Source of the DNA: a virus | Length of the DNA: 45,767 nt | IMG/VR virus record: IMGVR_UViG_3300046169_000113 | Location: 1 to 45,767 of that record | Reading direction: 5' to 3' (one strand) | Part shown: positions 14,800 to 22,967 of the stretch, in pieces | Layout: each line of letters starts with the position of its first letter | Numbering within the stretch: the first letter of the stretch is position 1 | The notes under the pieces: model-generated | Told to the model about the DNA's origin: nothing | Databases searched by the model: none | What the model saw: the letters and a program-made list of their open reading frames with translations, nothing else | Translations under genes and position numbers: made by a program

Positions 14800-15822
14800 A
14801 TGAGCAAAGACAAAATACTTTTAGCGGGAGTTTTGCAAAATCCTCCTACGCGACTAACTTCTCACAATGCAGGATGGACGTATGTTCTTAAAAGCATGGC
14901 TGAGCATAAATACGGCTCTACTGTGGAAGTCGCGAAAGGGGGTGAACATTGGGCGGATTTCGACCGAGTCATTTTGACTGAAGGGGTAAATTTTAGAGCC
15001 GGCACTTGGAATTTATTCGGGGGAGTTTCTGAAGCACTAAAGGCGAGAGTTAGAACTTTTAGGTGGGCGAAAGATTCATGCCTTTTTGTCGACACGATTG
15101 CCCAATGCCCAGACTACAAAGATCTAGCCCTCAAAAGAAACTTAGAGCCTTTTGCGTTAGACGGAAAAATCGATTCTAAGACAACATGGGATTTTATCCC
15201 AGCCGCTAAAACTTTTGTGCTAGGAGACTCGCACAGCTTGTCAGTATACGAGCCTGGTGCAAACATACGCAGGATGGATGGCAAAACATTGCACGGAGCC
15301 CTAAAAATCGGCCTTGAAAACTTAATTCCTTTACGCCATGATCCTTACGAAAAGCTCGTGTTGTATTTTGGAAACATCGACTTACGCTTCCACATCTGCA
15401 AATTCACTGATCCTTTGAAAGCGATTGACACTTTGCTTAAACATTTGCTTTGGCAGGTTGAAGCTTTGATTGTTTTAGGGTATTGTGAAGCTGTAAAACT
15501 TGTCATGCCTCTACCTATTGAGACAGAAGATCGCAAAATACCAAAGTCAGGACAATATAAAGGGCATAATTTTTTAGGCTCAGCTGAAAATCGTAAAATG
15601 CTCCGCCGATATTGGGTAAGTAAGTGCAAATCTATCTTTAAAAAACTAAGAAAGTCTGGGCAAGTCCATTTAGAAGAGTGGGACCACCTAAAAGTAGACG
15701 ACGAAGGCTTTTTACTTCAAAGCCAAATGGAAGCTAAGCAAAGTGTCCATTTGGCACCTTGCTCCTATTCTACTACGTTTGTAAATTACATTCTTCAGCA
15801 CGTAATCAATGAAAACAACTAA
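14800..15822 (+). CDS. SGNH-hydrolase-like protein of unknown function, candidate DNA-modification enzyme
   Basis: The protein has 340 aa in two parts. Residues 1-125 form an alpha/beta region with TEGVNFRAGTWNLFGG and no recognised family. From about 138 it has SGNH-like blocks in order: VLGDSHSL (candidate nucleophile Ser144), YFGNIDLRFH (Asn192, a GxND-like block) and SVHLAP (His317, the block V His). SGNH enzymes cleave or transfer acyl groups. It lies 3 bases after the ATPase and overlaps the next gene by 14, so it should share a pathway with the transferase and PLP enzyme. Acylation or deacylation of a modified base is a hypothesis. Confidence 0.6.
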   Translation: MSKDKILLAGVLQNPPTRLTSHNAGWTYVLKSMAEHKYGSTVEVAKGGEHWADFDRVILTEGVNFRAGTWNLFGGVSEALKARVRTFRWAKDSCLFVDTIAQCPDYKDLALKRNLEPFALDGKIDSKTTWDFIPAAKTFVLGDSHSLSVYEPGANIRRMDGKTLHGALKIGLENLIPLRHDPYEKLVLYFGNIDLRFHICKFTDPLKAIDTLLKHLLWQVEALIVLGYCEAVKLVMPLPIETEDRKIPKSGQYKGHNFLGSAENRKMLRRYWVSKCKSIFKKLRKSGQVHLEEWDHLKVDDEGFLLQSQMEAKQSVHLAPCSYSTTFVNYILQHVINENN

Positions 15823-16753
15823 ATACTACGACGACTTTCTGCAATACTTCTCTAAAGCAAAGCTTTTAGAGGAAGGTAAACACCCTGTCGGTGATCCCCT
15901 CATGGATACGGTTCCCATCTATGACTGCGTCCATCGGAGATGTGCCGGGTTCAGCAATGTGCTTGAGGACATAATGCGTAAAGGCAAAATGCATTTGATG
16001 AGAGGAAAAACTTTTAAGGAAACTCTGACCGTGTTTTTGATTCACAGGCTAACCGGATCCGGTGCAAGTTTTGAGCATGACCACGGCTATAGGAATTCTT
16101 GCATCTTTGACATGCTAGAGTCGTGCCAGAATTCATCCGAGTGGGTGGATTTTCTTATCACATACAAAAAGCCAATGTTTACTACTTTGGGAAATCAGAC
16201 ACCACTTTTCCCAAAGCCGGAGCCTCCGTACAAAAAAGGTAGTCAAGTCTATTTTACAAAATACCTTGAGCCGATTGTTTCAGACTTTGCAGATTTTTTA
16301 GATTTGCTTGGCCAGTCAAGTATTTGCGATGCAGTTGATTTCTGCTTAGACTGGCATAAAAGAAACGGCATAAAAAGGTTCCTGTTTGTTTTAACGGCGT
16401 TTGTGATAGATGTCGCTGAGTATTTTCCGGAAAAAGTGAATCCGGATTCAGATGTATATTTAGGAAAAAACTCCATAGAGGCTTTAGAACTGATTTTCGG
16501 TCACCGTTTCAAAAGCCAAAAATTACACGACGTTGCCATCAGGCATTTAATTAAAGCGACCGGCTCAGTCAATACTCCCTACGATATGGAAGACGTTGTC
16601 TGCGACTACATACGTTACGTCGAAAACTACCTACCGAAAAAAGGCTACGAAGAGCACAAAGAGTCGCTTTTAAATAACTCTTTAGTAAAAGATCACCCTA
16701 AAGGCCGGCAATTTTCAGACATCCTTGGATCAATCGTAAACCATGGCTCATAA
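15809..16753 (+). CDS. aGPT-PPlase/amino-acid:DNA transferase-like protein (base hypermodification)
   Basis: The protein has 314 aa, largely helical. The RLTGSGASFEHDHGYRNS segment (Arg80 onward) and the downstream FVLTAFVIDVAEYFPEKVNP region resemble the alpha-glutamyl/putrescinyl-thymine pyrophosphorylase families described in phage hypermodification loci. Those proteins replace an activated hydroxymethyl group on a DNA pyrimidine with an amino acid or polyamine. The assignment is from remembered motif shape and context, not a search. Overlaps of 14 and 11 bases with its neighbours tie it to the SGNH-like and PLP genes. No separate hydroxymethyl-pyrimidine DNA kinase is evident in the window. 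Confidence 0.5.
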   Translation: MKTTKYYDDFLQYFSKAKLLEEGKHPVGDPLMDTVPIYDCVHRRCAGFSNVLEDIMRKGKMHLMRGKTFKETLTVFLIHRLTGSGASFEHDHGYRNSCIFDMLESCQNSSEWVDFLITYKKPMFTTLGNQTPLFPKPEPPYKKGSQVYFTKYLEPIVSDFADFLDLLGQSSICDAVDFCLDWHKRNGIKRFLFVLTAFVIDVAEYFPEKVNPDSDVYLGKNSIEALELIFGHRFKSQKLHDVAIRHLIKATGSVNTPYDMEDVVCDYIRYVENYLPKKGYEEHKESLLNNSLVKDHPKGRQFSDILGSIVNHGS

Positions 16754-17669
16754 CAACCATACGAAAAGCTTAAGAAATCAAGACTTAGACAACTTCTGCA
16801 GAGAAGACTACCTCGCTATGTGCCGAGGTTTTCAGTCTAGTTTTGATATTCCGACCGTAAAAACTTTTTTGCTCGAGGACGGCAGAAAAATAAACGTGGT
16901 AGACGAGAGCGAAATAGCTGTAGGATCCAAGTGTAGATTTGGCGAAATGTTGATAAAAAACTGCCCGCACAAAACTATTGTCTACGTCCAGCCAAGATTC
17001 GGGTTTGCTGGCATATCCTTAACCTGGCTTTGCAAACAGTACAAGAAAAAACTGGTCCTTTTTATGCCGTCATCTAAAAAAGTCAGTGAACACCAGGCTT
17101 GGTGCATAGCTAACGGTTGCGAGCCTCATTTCTATAGAATAGCCGCAATGCCCAATCTTAACAAAATTGCGAAAGAGTGGGCTGACCAGAACAAAGCCTT
17201 TTTTGTACCGTTAGGCCTCAGGCATCCTCAAGTAACAGCCGCGGTAGTTAACACATGCGAAAGTTTGCAATCCGCTGGGCACAATCCTGGCGCTATCTGG
17301 TGTGCAACCTCTACTGGTGTACTTAATAGAGGACTTCAAATCGGCTTCCCGGATTGCCAGCTTCATGGCGTAGCGGTCGCTAGAAATATTAAAGAAGGCG
17401 AAAAAGGCGCATCAACTCTTTTCTCGTACCATAAAGCTTTCCAGCAGTCTGTCGCGTCTAAAGTTTTTTCACCTTTCGATTCTTGCGACAATTACGATTT
17501 AAAAGCTTGGGATATTTGCTGCCAGTATGCTGACGACGGAGACTACTTCTGGAATGTTGCTGGCAATCTAAGGTTAAAGCAAGATTTTGTAAATAGCATC
17601 GCGTCGAAAGTCGATTCTTATAGAGACTGGGGAGAAATTAAAGACCCACAGCGTAGTCTCTTTTTATAA
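16743..17669 (+). CDS. PLP-dependent enzyme, fold type II (tryptophan synthase beta/ACC deaminase-like)
   Basis: The protein has 308 aa. VVDESEIAVGSKCRFGEMLI resembles the PLP-lysine segment of fold II enzymes, with candidate Lys63. It continues with an FGFAGISLTWLCKQYKKKLVLFMP substrate-domain pattern, and CATSTGVLNRG (about 187-197) resembles the phosphate-binding loop. It is shorter than typical metabolic members. As the last gene of the modification operon it may act on an amino acid attached to a base, for example by decarboxylation, elimination or replacement; this is inference. Its last 32 bases overlap the convergent fibre gene. Confidence 0.65.
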   Translation: MAHNNHTKSLRNQDLDNFCREDYLAMCRGFQSSFDIPTVKTFLLEDGRKINVVDESEIAVGSKCRFGEMLIKNCPHKTIVYVQPRFGFAGISLTWLCKQYKKKLVLFMPSSKKVSEHQAWCIANGCEPHFYRIAAMPNLNKIAKEWADQNKAFFVPLGLRHPQVTAAVVNTCESLQSAGHNPGAIWCATSTGVLNRGLQIGFPDCQLHGVAVARNIKEGEKGASTLFSYHKAFQQSVASKVFSPFDSCDNYDLKAWDICCQYADDGDYFWNVAGNLRLKQDFVNSIASKVDSYRDWGEIKDPQRSLFL

Positions 17670-18246
17670 AAAACGCTATGTCGTAAACGCTAAGATTGGC
17701 GTTAGAGATTGACGAGTCGATCATAATTTTTGCCCCGTTAGCTACAAAAGTTGCATCAGCAAAAATTGGAAAGCTGACGCTAAATTCGTGTACCGTACCA
17801 GTGCCTTTAGTCATCGGAAAAAGATGCTGGATAATGTAGTTTGGCGTTGCGGTTCCGTCGTCAATTCGTAAATCAAAGTAAGCACTTGGTGTTGTAGTTA
17901 CGGCTTTAAAATCTGCGCGTAAAGTGTAAACGTCCCCAACAGTTGCAGCGTTTATTCGATTCGAAGACCATAGCGAGTGTGAGGAGCCTGCTGCATTTTT
18001 CGGTGCGTACGTTGTAACTGTTCCAGAACCAAGTTCGTCATTAGTTAATTGTACGATTGTGTTATTTACAGACAGCATAGAAGACGACGTGTAATTAGAG
18101 TCTTTTAAATAAACCCACCCGACGCCGGAAGCATCTCTTATTGTCATTTTTCGAGAAGCTGGTGTGTTTGTTTCTACTTCTATAAGAGCCGTCGATCTAT
18201 CGACCGAAGTCTCTGAAGGTAAATCTCCAATTGTATTGTCTGCCAT
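17638..18246 (-). CDS. Tail fibre or tail-tip accessory protein, 202 aa
   Basis: A Ser/Thr/Asn-rich beta-type protein beginning MADNTIGDLPSETSVDRSTALIEVE, a common opening in phage fibre or attachment proteins. The remainder reads like a jelly-roll or carbohydrate-binding domain (DVYTLRADFKAV, YFDLRIDDGTATPNYI, HEFSVSFPIFADATF). It follows the TipJ-like gene by four bases, at the end of the late operon. Its 3' end overlaps the convergent PLP gene by 32 bases. A receptor-binding role is likely but not proven. Confidence 0.6.
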   Translation of the reverse strand: MADNTIGDLPSETSVDRSTALIEVETNTPASRKMTIRDASGVGWVYLKDSNYTSSSMLSVNNTIVQLTNDELGSGTVTTYAPKNAAGSSHSLWSSNRINAATVGDVYTLRADFKAVTTTPSAYFDLRIDDGTATPNYIIQHLFPMTKGTGTVHEFSVSFPIFADATFVANGAKIMIDSSISNANLSVYDIAFFIKRDYAVGL

Positions 18247-18250
18247 TTTA

Positions 18251-20812
18251 TTAGTCTACTAGTGTTATTCGTCTGTCTCCTGAGACCGTTACTCGATTGG
18301 ATTGAGTCTCATTCGCGTTTGCTGCAGTGACTCGAACGCCACCGCTGATCAATTCTTGAGCGTACTCCCAAGCTCCTTGCCCTGTGTTAGACCCTGCGAC
18401 CCGGACGTATAGGTTGTCACTTAAAACTTCAAGCTCAATAAAAGTTGACTCAGTGATAGCTGCCGTCACCCACTGATCTTCTTGTGCGTTCGCAATACCT
18501 ACCGTCTGAACAATAAACTGAGTTGCACCAGCAGTAGAGTTCCAAGAAATTCTGTAAGTTGACCCAGCAATGTTGAAAATCTCAATTCCTGAAATAGTAG
18601 GCAACGATGGAGTTGGATAAAAAGAACCAGTCTCTCCTATAGGTGGAGCGGAAGCATTATCGTAATCGAACACAGTGTCATCATAAACTAACGCGGTCAC
18701 TTCTACAACGTCTTCATCTGGTAACTTTCTCAACCCGGTTATGTCATAATCTTTACCAAACGCTGCTGCTTCTCCAAGCATAAAGATAGGTAAAGAGGCC
18801 CCAGCATAAATTGAAACATTCTGATCTACAGCAGACGCAAGTTCGATTGTTGATGTCGTAGCGTTAGTTGTCGACACCGTGTAAACAGCGTTTAGGTAGC
18901 CGTCGCCTGAGGCTATAAATATCCTGTAGTCCTTCCCAGCTTCCAAAATAACTTTTTTAGAAAGCTCTATAGTTAATCCATCAAAACTTATAGACTCGAC
19001 CAACCCGCTATCAGTTCCTTCTATGCCAAACGTTGGAAAATCAATCCGGATTCTGTCACCATACGACACGTAAAAGCCTTCTAAGCCAGTCTTAAAAGTG
19101 ACTTCTTCTCTCCTTTTCTTTTTACTAGCAAGCATGTACATGCCTTCGCGGTATGCTAGATCTCTATTAGTAACGCCGACCAAAGTTACTGTCTCTGAGT
19201 TAACAACTGGAACGCTTGGAAAAGAGCATAGCACAGTCTCAACTTTCCATGTTGCGGTGTCTAAATACTCAACTAGAATGCTATCGTATTCTTCAACCTT
19301 TTTCAGGTCGATATTCATTTCGAAACTACCCTCAACAATTCTGTCAGGTGTCACGATATGGTTGACTAGAGGCTTTGGCTTTTCTCTATGAATGTAAATT
19401 TTTGACGACCCATCTAACAACGGTACACCTCTAAACGACCGAGCTATAGTTTTCAAAGCTTCCCAAACGGTTATTTTAGTGTCAAAAATGTTGTCGAACG
19501 TTATGCCTTCTGAATCGAGTTCATTCGCTAAAGCTACTAAACTTTCTAGGTCAAGAATATCGTCTGATAAATTAGCCCCATAATTAGCTCTCACTACGTC
19601 GCAAAACGCCCATATTGGATTTCTAGTAGCTGTTTCGCTGCTCCACGTTTGGTTGTTTAAATCATACACAGGCAATTTCCGCGTAGCCGTAAAGTTAAAC
19701 TTTTTGGAAGACTGGTCATTCAAATTCGCAGTTGCTCGAATTTTAGTAGCAAACATTGTCAATTCGCCAAATTCTCCAATGTTTGGCAAAAAAGCAACCA
19801 AGCTTTCCCACACTACTTTATCTTGAATCGACGTGCTTGTTAACGAATTATCGATGCGTCTACCTCTGACTTCATACCGACCAAGAGGCACGGTTGAGCT
19901 AAAAGTTTTTCTAATTGGCGTAACCGTTGCCGCTGTAACCGTCTCATAGATCAGGCTATTCCAAGATGAGATTGGCAAGCCTGCGTTGTCAATTTCTCTG
20001 TAATCAAAGTCAACCGTAACGGACTGATTAACTACGTTGCCACTACTGTTCTGCTCAAACAAGCCTGAAGGAAACACTACGTCGATAGAAATTAGATTTG
20101 CTTGAGTCCCTGCGTCATTCGCGACAGCAGTAAAAAATCCAACGTATGCGGCTTGATTAGGGCCGTATAGCTCAAGATTGCTTACTTCCGAAGATGTCTG
20201 CACGTTATCTCTAAACAACGTAACCTGCCCGTTCGGTTGAATTAACTGCGTCTCAACTCCCTGAAAATTTGTCAAAGGGGTGTCTTCAATAAAGCCTGTC
20301 GGCGCAGTTATATGGCCGTGAGTAAGGCAATAAAGTGAGTATTGAAAAGAATCATTATTTATGTATTGGTCGTACGGCTTTGAGGCATAGCTAGGCCAAT
20401 GACGAAAATAGCCATAGCATGATTCAATCGGCTCGTTGAGTTTGATCTGATTTGTTTGCCCACGTAACGAAAAAACCGGGTCAGGTTCTGCAACAACCGG
20501 TATGACTGGGTTCGGGACGCTTTGTGATAAAGCGATTGACACAGCAACGACAGCTATAACGATTGAAATCACAGCAGCAACTATGGTACCTTCAACTTTG
20601 TTGCAAAAATACACGGTGCAGCCGCCGATTGGTTTATCCCAATCTTTTTCTTCTACAACTTTTCCGTCGACTGATACTTCAAGCTTTACAGGAAATTCTT
20701 TTACTCCTGCTTGCACCAGAAGCTCCCAAAACGACAAACCGTCTTCAAATTCCCAAGACTTAAAATCTTTAAGAGGCTCAATTGGGTTTTTTATTTGGAT
20801 TAGTTCAACCAT
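18251..20812 (-). CDS. Tail tip protein, TipJ / lambda J-like
   Basis: The protein has 853 aa. The N-terminal about 70 residues resemble a small beta-grasp domain, followed by a hydrophobic helix (GTIVAAVISIVIAVVAVSIAL). The central part has LRGQTNQIKLNEPIESCYG and IWAFCDVVRANYG, the hallmark regions of phage tail-tip J proteins. The C-terminal part carries fibronectin-like beta repeats (PTISGIEIFNIAGSTYRISW…). It forms the central tip that contacts the host and delivers DNA. It overlaps the NlpC/P60 gene by eight bases, the usual K-I-J order. Confidence 0.88.
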   Translation of the reverse strand: MVELIQIKNPIEPLKDFKSWEFEDGLSFWELLVQAGVKEFPVKLEVSVDGKVVEEKDWDKPIGGCTVYFCNKVEGTIVAAVISIVIAVVAVSIALSQSVPNPVIPVVAEPDPVFSLRGQTNQIKLNEPIESCYGYFRHWPSYASKPYDQYINNDSFQYSLYCLTHGHITAPTGFIEDTPLTNFQGVETQLIQPNGQVTLFRDNVQTSSEVSNLELYGPNQAAYVGFFTAVANDAGTQANLISIDVVFPSGLFEQNSSGNVVNQSVTVDFDYREIDNAGLPISSWNSLIYETVTAATVTPIRKTFSSTVPLGRYEVRGRRIDNSLTSTSIQDKVVWESLVAFLPNIGEFGELTMFATKIRATANLNDQSSKKFNFTATRKLPVYDLNNQTWSSETATRNPIWAFCDVVRANYGANLSDDILDLESLVALANELDSEGITFDNIFDTKITVWEALKTIARSFRGVPLLDGSSKIYIHREKPKPLVNHIVTPDRIVEGSFEMNIDLKKVEEYDSILVEYLDTATWKVETVLCSFPSVPVVNSETVTLVGVTNRDLAYREGMYMLASKKKRREEVTFKTGLEGFYVSYGDRIRIDFPTFGIEGTDSGLVESISFDGLTIELSKKVILEAGKDYRIFIASGDGYLNAVYTVSTTNATTSTIELASAVDQNVSIYAGASLPIFMLGEAAAFGKDYDITGLRKLPDEDVVEVTALVYDDTVFDYDNASAPPIGETGSFYPTPSLPTISGIEIFNIAGSTYRISWNSTAGATQFIVQTVGIANAQEDQWVTAAITESTFIELEVLSDNLYVRVAGSNTGQGAWEYAQELISGGVRVTAANANETQSNRVTVSGDRRITLVD

Positions 20813-21197
20813 GTTTATGTGTATAGAAAATAATGTTGTCGTATTCTTGACGAATTGACCTCATGCTTTCAACTATGACTAATTTTGCGCCTCTAGAAGA
20901 ATGCAAGATAGCTCCTTCGTCTAGATAAATGCCTACGTGATTAAGAAATTTTCCTTGGCCCATTAGCGCAAGGCATTTGTTAGACGGAAGACTTTGCTTA
21001 ATCCAGTCTGCTGCGTTTTCTGGAGATGTGGCAGCTTTGTACGCTTGCTTAGTGTTTATACTCTGTGTTGGTAAATCTTTTAATTGTATGCCGAGGTGGC
21101 GTTTGTAGAAATCCATCACTAAGCCCCAACAGTCATAAGCATCTGGACCTCTTGCTCCTGACTTCCAAGGTTTACCCAAATAGCATAGATATGACAT
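20805..21197 (-). CDS. NlpC/P60-family tail assembly/tip peptidase
   Basis: The protein has 130 aa. The catalytic Cys is in DAYDCWGLVMDFY and the His in LNHVGIYLDEGAILH, in the order and spacing of NlpC/P60 enzymes. Tail-tip members cleave peptidoglycan during entry or assembly (lambda K-like). It lies directly between the DUF1833 protein and the TipJ-like protein, the conserved siphophage order. Confidence 0.85.
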   Translation of the reverse strand: MSYLCYLGKPWKSGARGPDAYDCWGLVMDFYKRHLGIQLKDLPTQSINTKQAYKAATSPENAADWIKQSLPSNKCLALMGQGKFLNHVGIYLDEGAILHSSRGAKLVIVESMRSIRQEYDNIIFYTHKHG

Positions 21198-21201
21198 ATC
21201 T

Positions 21202-21726
21202 TTATGAATTTCCTAGCGCGTTAAATCTGTCTCTAGTATATTTCTCAGTCAAGAATTTTAGATTTACGATGTCGACAAAAGAGGCTCTGCCTGTCACCTT
21301 AAAAAGATCAATTTTTGCTTGAGAAAGAGTTAAACTTAGTGGGCTAGATGTAAGCGGTTGAGAGGTATCAGAAGCTAGAAAAGTCCTGTATTTAACTGTT
21401 GCAACTTCGTCGTAGTTTCTACAAGCTTCAAAAAACTTCCCAATGCGTAAGTCTACGTTATCAAATTCAACAGTCAAAGCCGTGACACCTTGGTCGTCTT
21501 GAGAAGGTGGTTGAAGCCGAAAACCTGACGGCTCAAAAGTTACAGTCTGAGAATTTTCTAATGTAAGCTCGTAAGGCTGTGTCGCTCGCACTAAATAATA
21601 AGGGCCTAAAGCAGAATCTAAATTTTGCGAAGGATGTACAATTTCAATAGTCTGAAGAAACACATCTGCTGCTCTAGCTCTAGCATAAGCTTCTTTTGCG
21701 GATTGCGTTAAACTAGAGTCAGGCAT
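21202..21726 (-). CDS. DUF1833-like minor tail protein
   Basis: The protein has 174 aa. FLQTIEIVHPSQNLDSALGPYYLVR with FEPSGFRLQPPSQDDQGVTALTVEFDNVD is the pattern of the DUF1833 phage family, located next to NlpC/P60 tail genes (lambda L-like position). It is probably a tail-tip hub component. It ends four bases before the NlpC/P60 gene. Confidence 0.75.
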   Translation of the reverse strand: MPDSSLTQSAKEAYARARAADVFLQTIEIVHPSQNLDSALGPYYLVRATQPYELTLENSQTVTFEPSGFRLQPPSQDDQGVTALTVEFDNVDLRIGKFFEACRNYDEVATVKYRTFLASDTSQPLTSSPLSLTLSQAKIDLFKVTGRASFVDIVNLKFLTEKYTRDRFNALGNS

Positions 21727-21746
21727 AATGCTTTACAGCTACCACG

Positions 21747-21944
21747 TTATTTCTTCGGAGTGTCTTTTGCTTTTCCAACGTTTAGTGCAAGCCATTCGAC
21801 GATCTTGTAAATTTTGCCTACAATTGCGTCATCTTTTGGCGTGGGGGTCATAGCCGTAACTAGACTAGCTAATGTGACTAATGAAGTCAAAATCGCAACA
21901 ATTTCAGTTGCGTTGTTGATAAGGAGTGCGATTATTTCTTTCAT
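21747..21944 (-). CDS. Holin-like small membrane protein, 65 aa
   Basis: It has a hydrophobic N-terminal helix (about residues 8-32, IVAILTSLVTLASLVTAM) followed by a polar TPTPKDDAIVGKIYKIVEWLALNVGKAKD tail, an architecture common to small phage holin-like proteins. The basic C-terminus ends PKK. With the coiled-coil membrane protein upstream it forms a possible lysis pair, while the endolysin is encoded 18 kb away. Holin function is inferred from size, topology and tail pattern. Confidence 0.6.
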   Translation of the reverse strand: MKEIIALLINNATEIVAILTSLVTLASLVTAMTPTPKDDAIVGKIYKIVEWLALNVGKAKDTPKK

Positions 21945-21966
21945 TTATGCTACGTAGTTGTTATTG

Positions 21967-22386
21967 TTATTCAGGAACCAATTCAAGCATGCTAAATTTC
22001 GCTTTTATTTCATGCTGAAGACCTACAAGTTCTTTTATGTCTTTGGCCATTTCTAGCTGATTTGTGTGGCTAGTGTCAAACGCCTGTTGCAACACTGCTA
22101 TTTTAGTGCTATGCTCTCTTAAAATGTCGGCTTGCTTATCGTCGGTCTTTTGGATTAACTTTAGAACCTCAGCAATGCTTTGCTGCTCGTCATTTATCTT
22201 GGAAGCTATGTCTGCTTTAGTGTCATCTAACCTTCTAGAAACGCTCTCAAGTTCTTTTTGAATTGACGGCACAGCTTCTTTAAGCTGTTGGGTAGTCGTA
22301 TAAGTTCCTTTAACTAAAAAACCTCCCGCAGCTAAGCACAGCCAGCTAGCGCCTATAGCGCACGGAACTATGAGCTCTTTTTCCAT
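21967..22386 (-). CDS. Membrane-anchored coiled-coil protein, possible i-spanin
   Basis: The protein has 139 aa. The N-terminal segment IVPCAIGASWLCLAAGGFLV is a single membrane anchor. Residues about 35-130 are a long heptad-rich coiled coil (LKEAVPSIQKELESVSRRLDDTKADI…). This topology matches inner-membrane spanins, which help disrupt the outer membrane in Gram-negative hosts, and it sits next to the holin-like gene. I see no clear o-spanin lipobox gene nearby, so a plain coiled-coil tail-associated protein is the alternative. Confidence 0.55.
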   Translation of the reverse strand: MEKELIVPCAIGASWLCLAAGGFLVKGTYTTTQQLKEAVPSIQKELESVSRRLDDTKADIASKINDEQQSIAEVLKLIQKTDDKQADILREHSTKIAVLQQAFDTSHTNQLEMAKDIKELVGLQHEIKAKFSMLELVPE

Positions 22387-22393
22387 GTCGCGC

Positions 22394-22516
22394 TTAAATC
22401 CGATACTTCTTTTTCTTTAGCTTCACTCTAATTGCTTTTTTCTTAGCAAGGAGCGTTTTCTTTCTCGCACGTCTTTTTGTTAGTTTTGCTTTAGCCATAG
22501 CTGTAGGTTTTATCAT
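22394..22516 (-). CDS. Very basic small protein, about 40 aa
   Basis: A Lys/Arg-rich short frame (MIKPTAMAKAKLTKRRARKK and on to KLKKKKYRI). I chose the ATG at 22516, because the longer start at 22588 would overlap the preceding gene by about 50 bases; the ATG at codon 7 is also possible. It fills the gap between two late genes with no overlap at its 3' end. The function is unknown and it may be non-functional. Confidence 0.35.
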   Translation of the reverse strand: MIKPTAMAKAKLTKRRARKKTLLAKKKAIRVKLKKKKYRI

Positions 22517-22535
22517 CGTTTTGTGAAAATGTAAA

Positions 22536-22967
22536 TCACGTTTGATTTGCAGCAATTGCCGCCTGGATAATTTGATTGAGCGCGGCATCTGTAAACACCG
22601 CCTCGCGTGATGTCAACGATTGCGCCGATACGCTAATGCGCGTCGATACGCTGTAAGGATTAGTGGCTGGCAACATAATTGATACGCCAGTTGTCCGCGG
22701 AAAAATGTTGCCAATGATAAGGACTTCGCCGTCTTGGTCTGGTGGTTGTATTCTCCACCCCAAATCGGTGCGCAGGAAAAAATAGGGACTGACTTCTTGT
22801 CCGCTTCCGATGTCGTCGCCGCCAATCGTTTCAAATGCTGGTTCATATTTTAGGTTGTCGCCAGTCGTTGCCCACGTCTTCCAGTCGCTGTAAAAATCGA
22901 TCTCGGCATTATAGCTGCCGGTACTTGGCAAAATTATCCGCTTGTTGGCTCCGTCAAATGTTACCAT
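22536..22967 (-). CDS. Tail appendage protein, 143 aa
   Basis: It begins MVTFDGANKRIILPSTGSYNAEIDFYSDWKTWATTGDNLKYEPAFETIGGDDIG. The YSDWKTWA…DN…YEP(A/P)FE pattern is shared with the N-terminal part of the 442-aa protein upstream (YSFLKEEWRND…LQYEPPFEQM). That marks both as members of the same appendage family. Its role in host attachment is inferred from location in the fibre cluster. It overlaps the next gene upstream by 14 bases. Confidence 0.6.
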   Translation of the reverse strand: MVTFDGANKRIILPSTGSYNAEIDFYSDWKTWATTGDNLKYEPAFETIGGDDIGSGQEVSPYFFLRTDLGWRIQPPDQDGEVLIIGNIFPRTTGVSIMLPATNPYSVSTRISVSAQSLTSREAVFTDAALNQIIQAAIAANQT

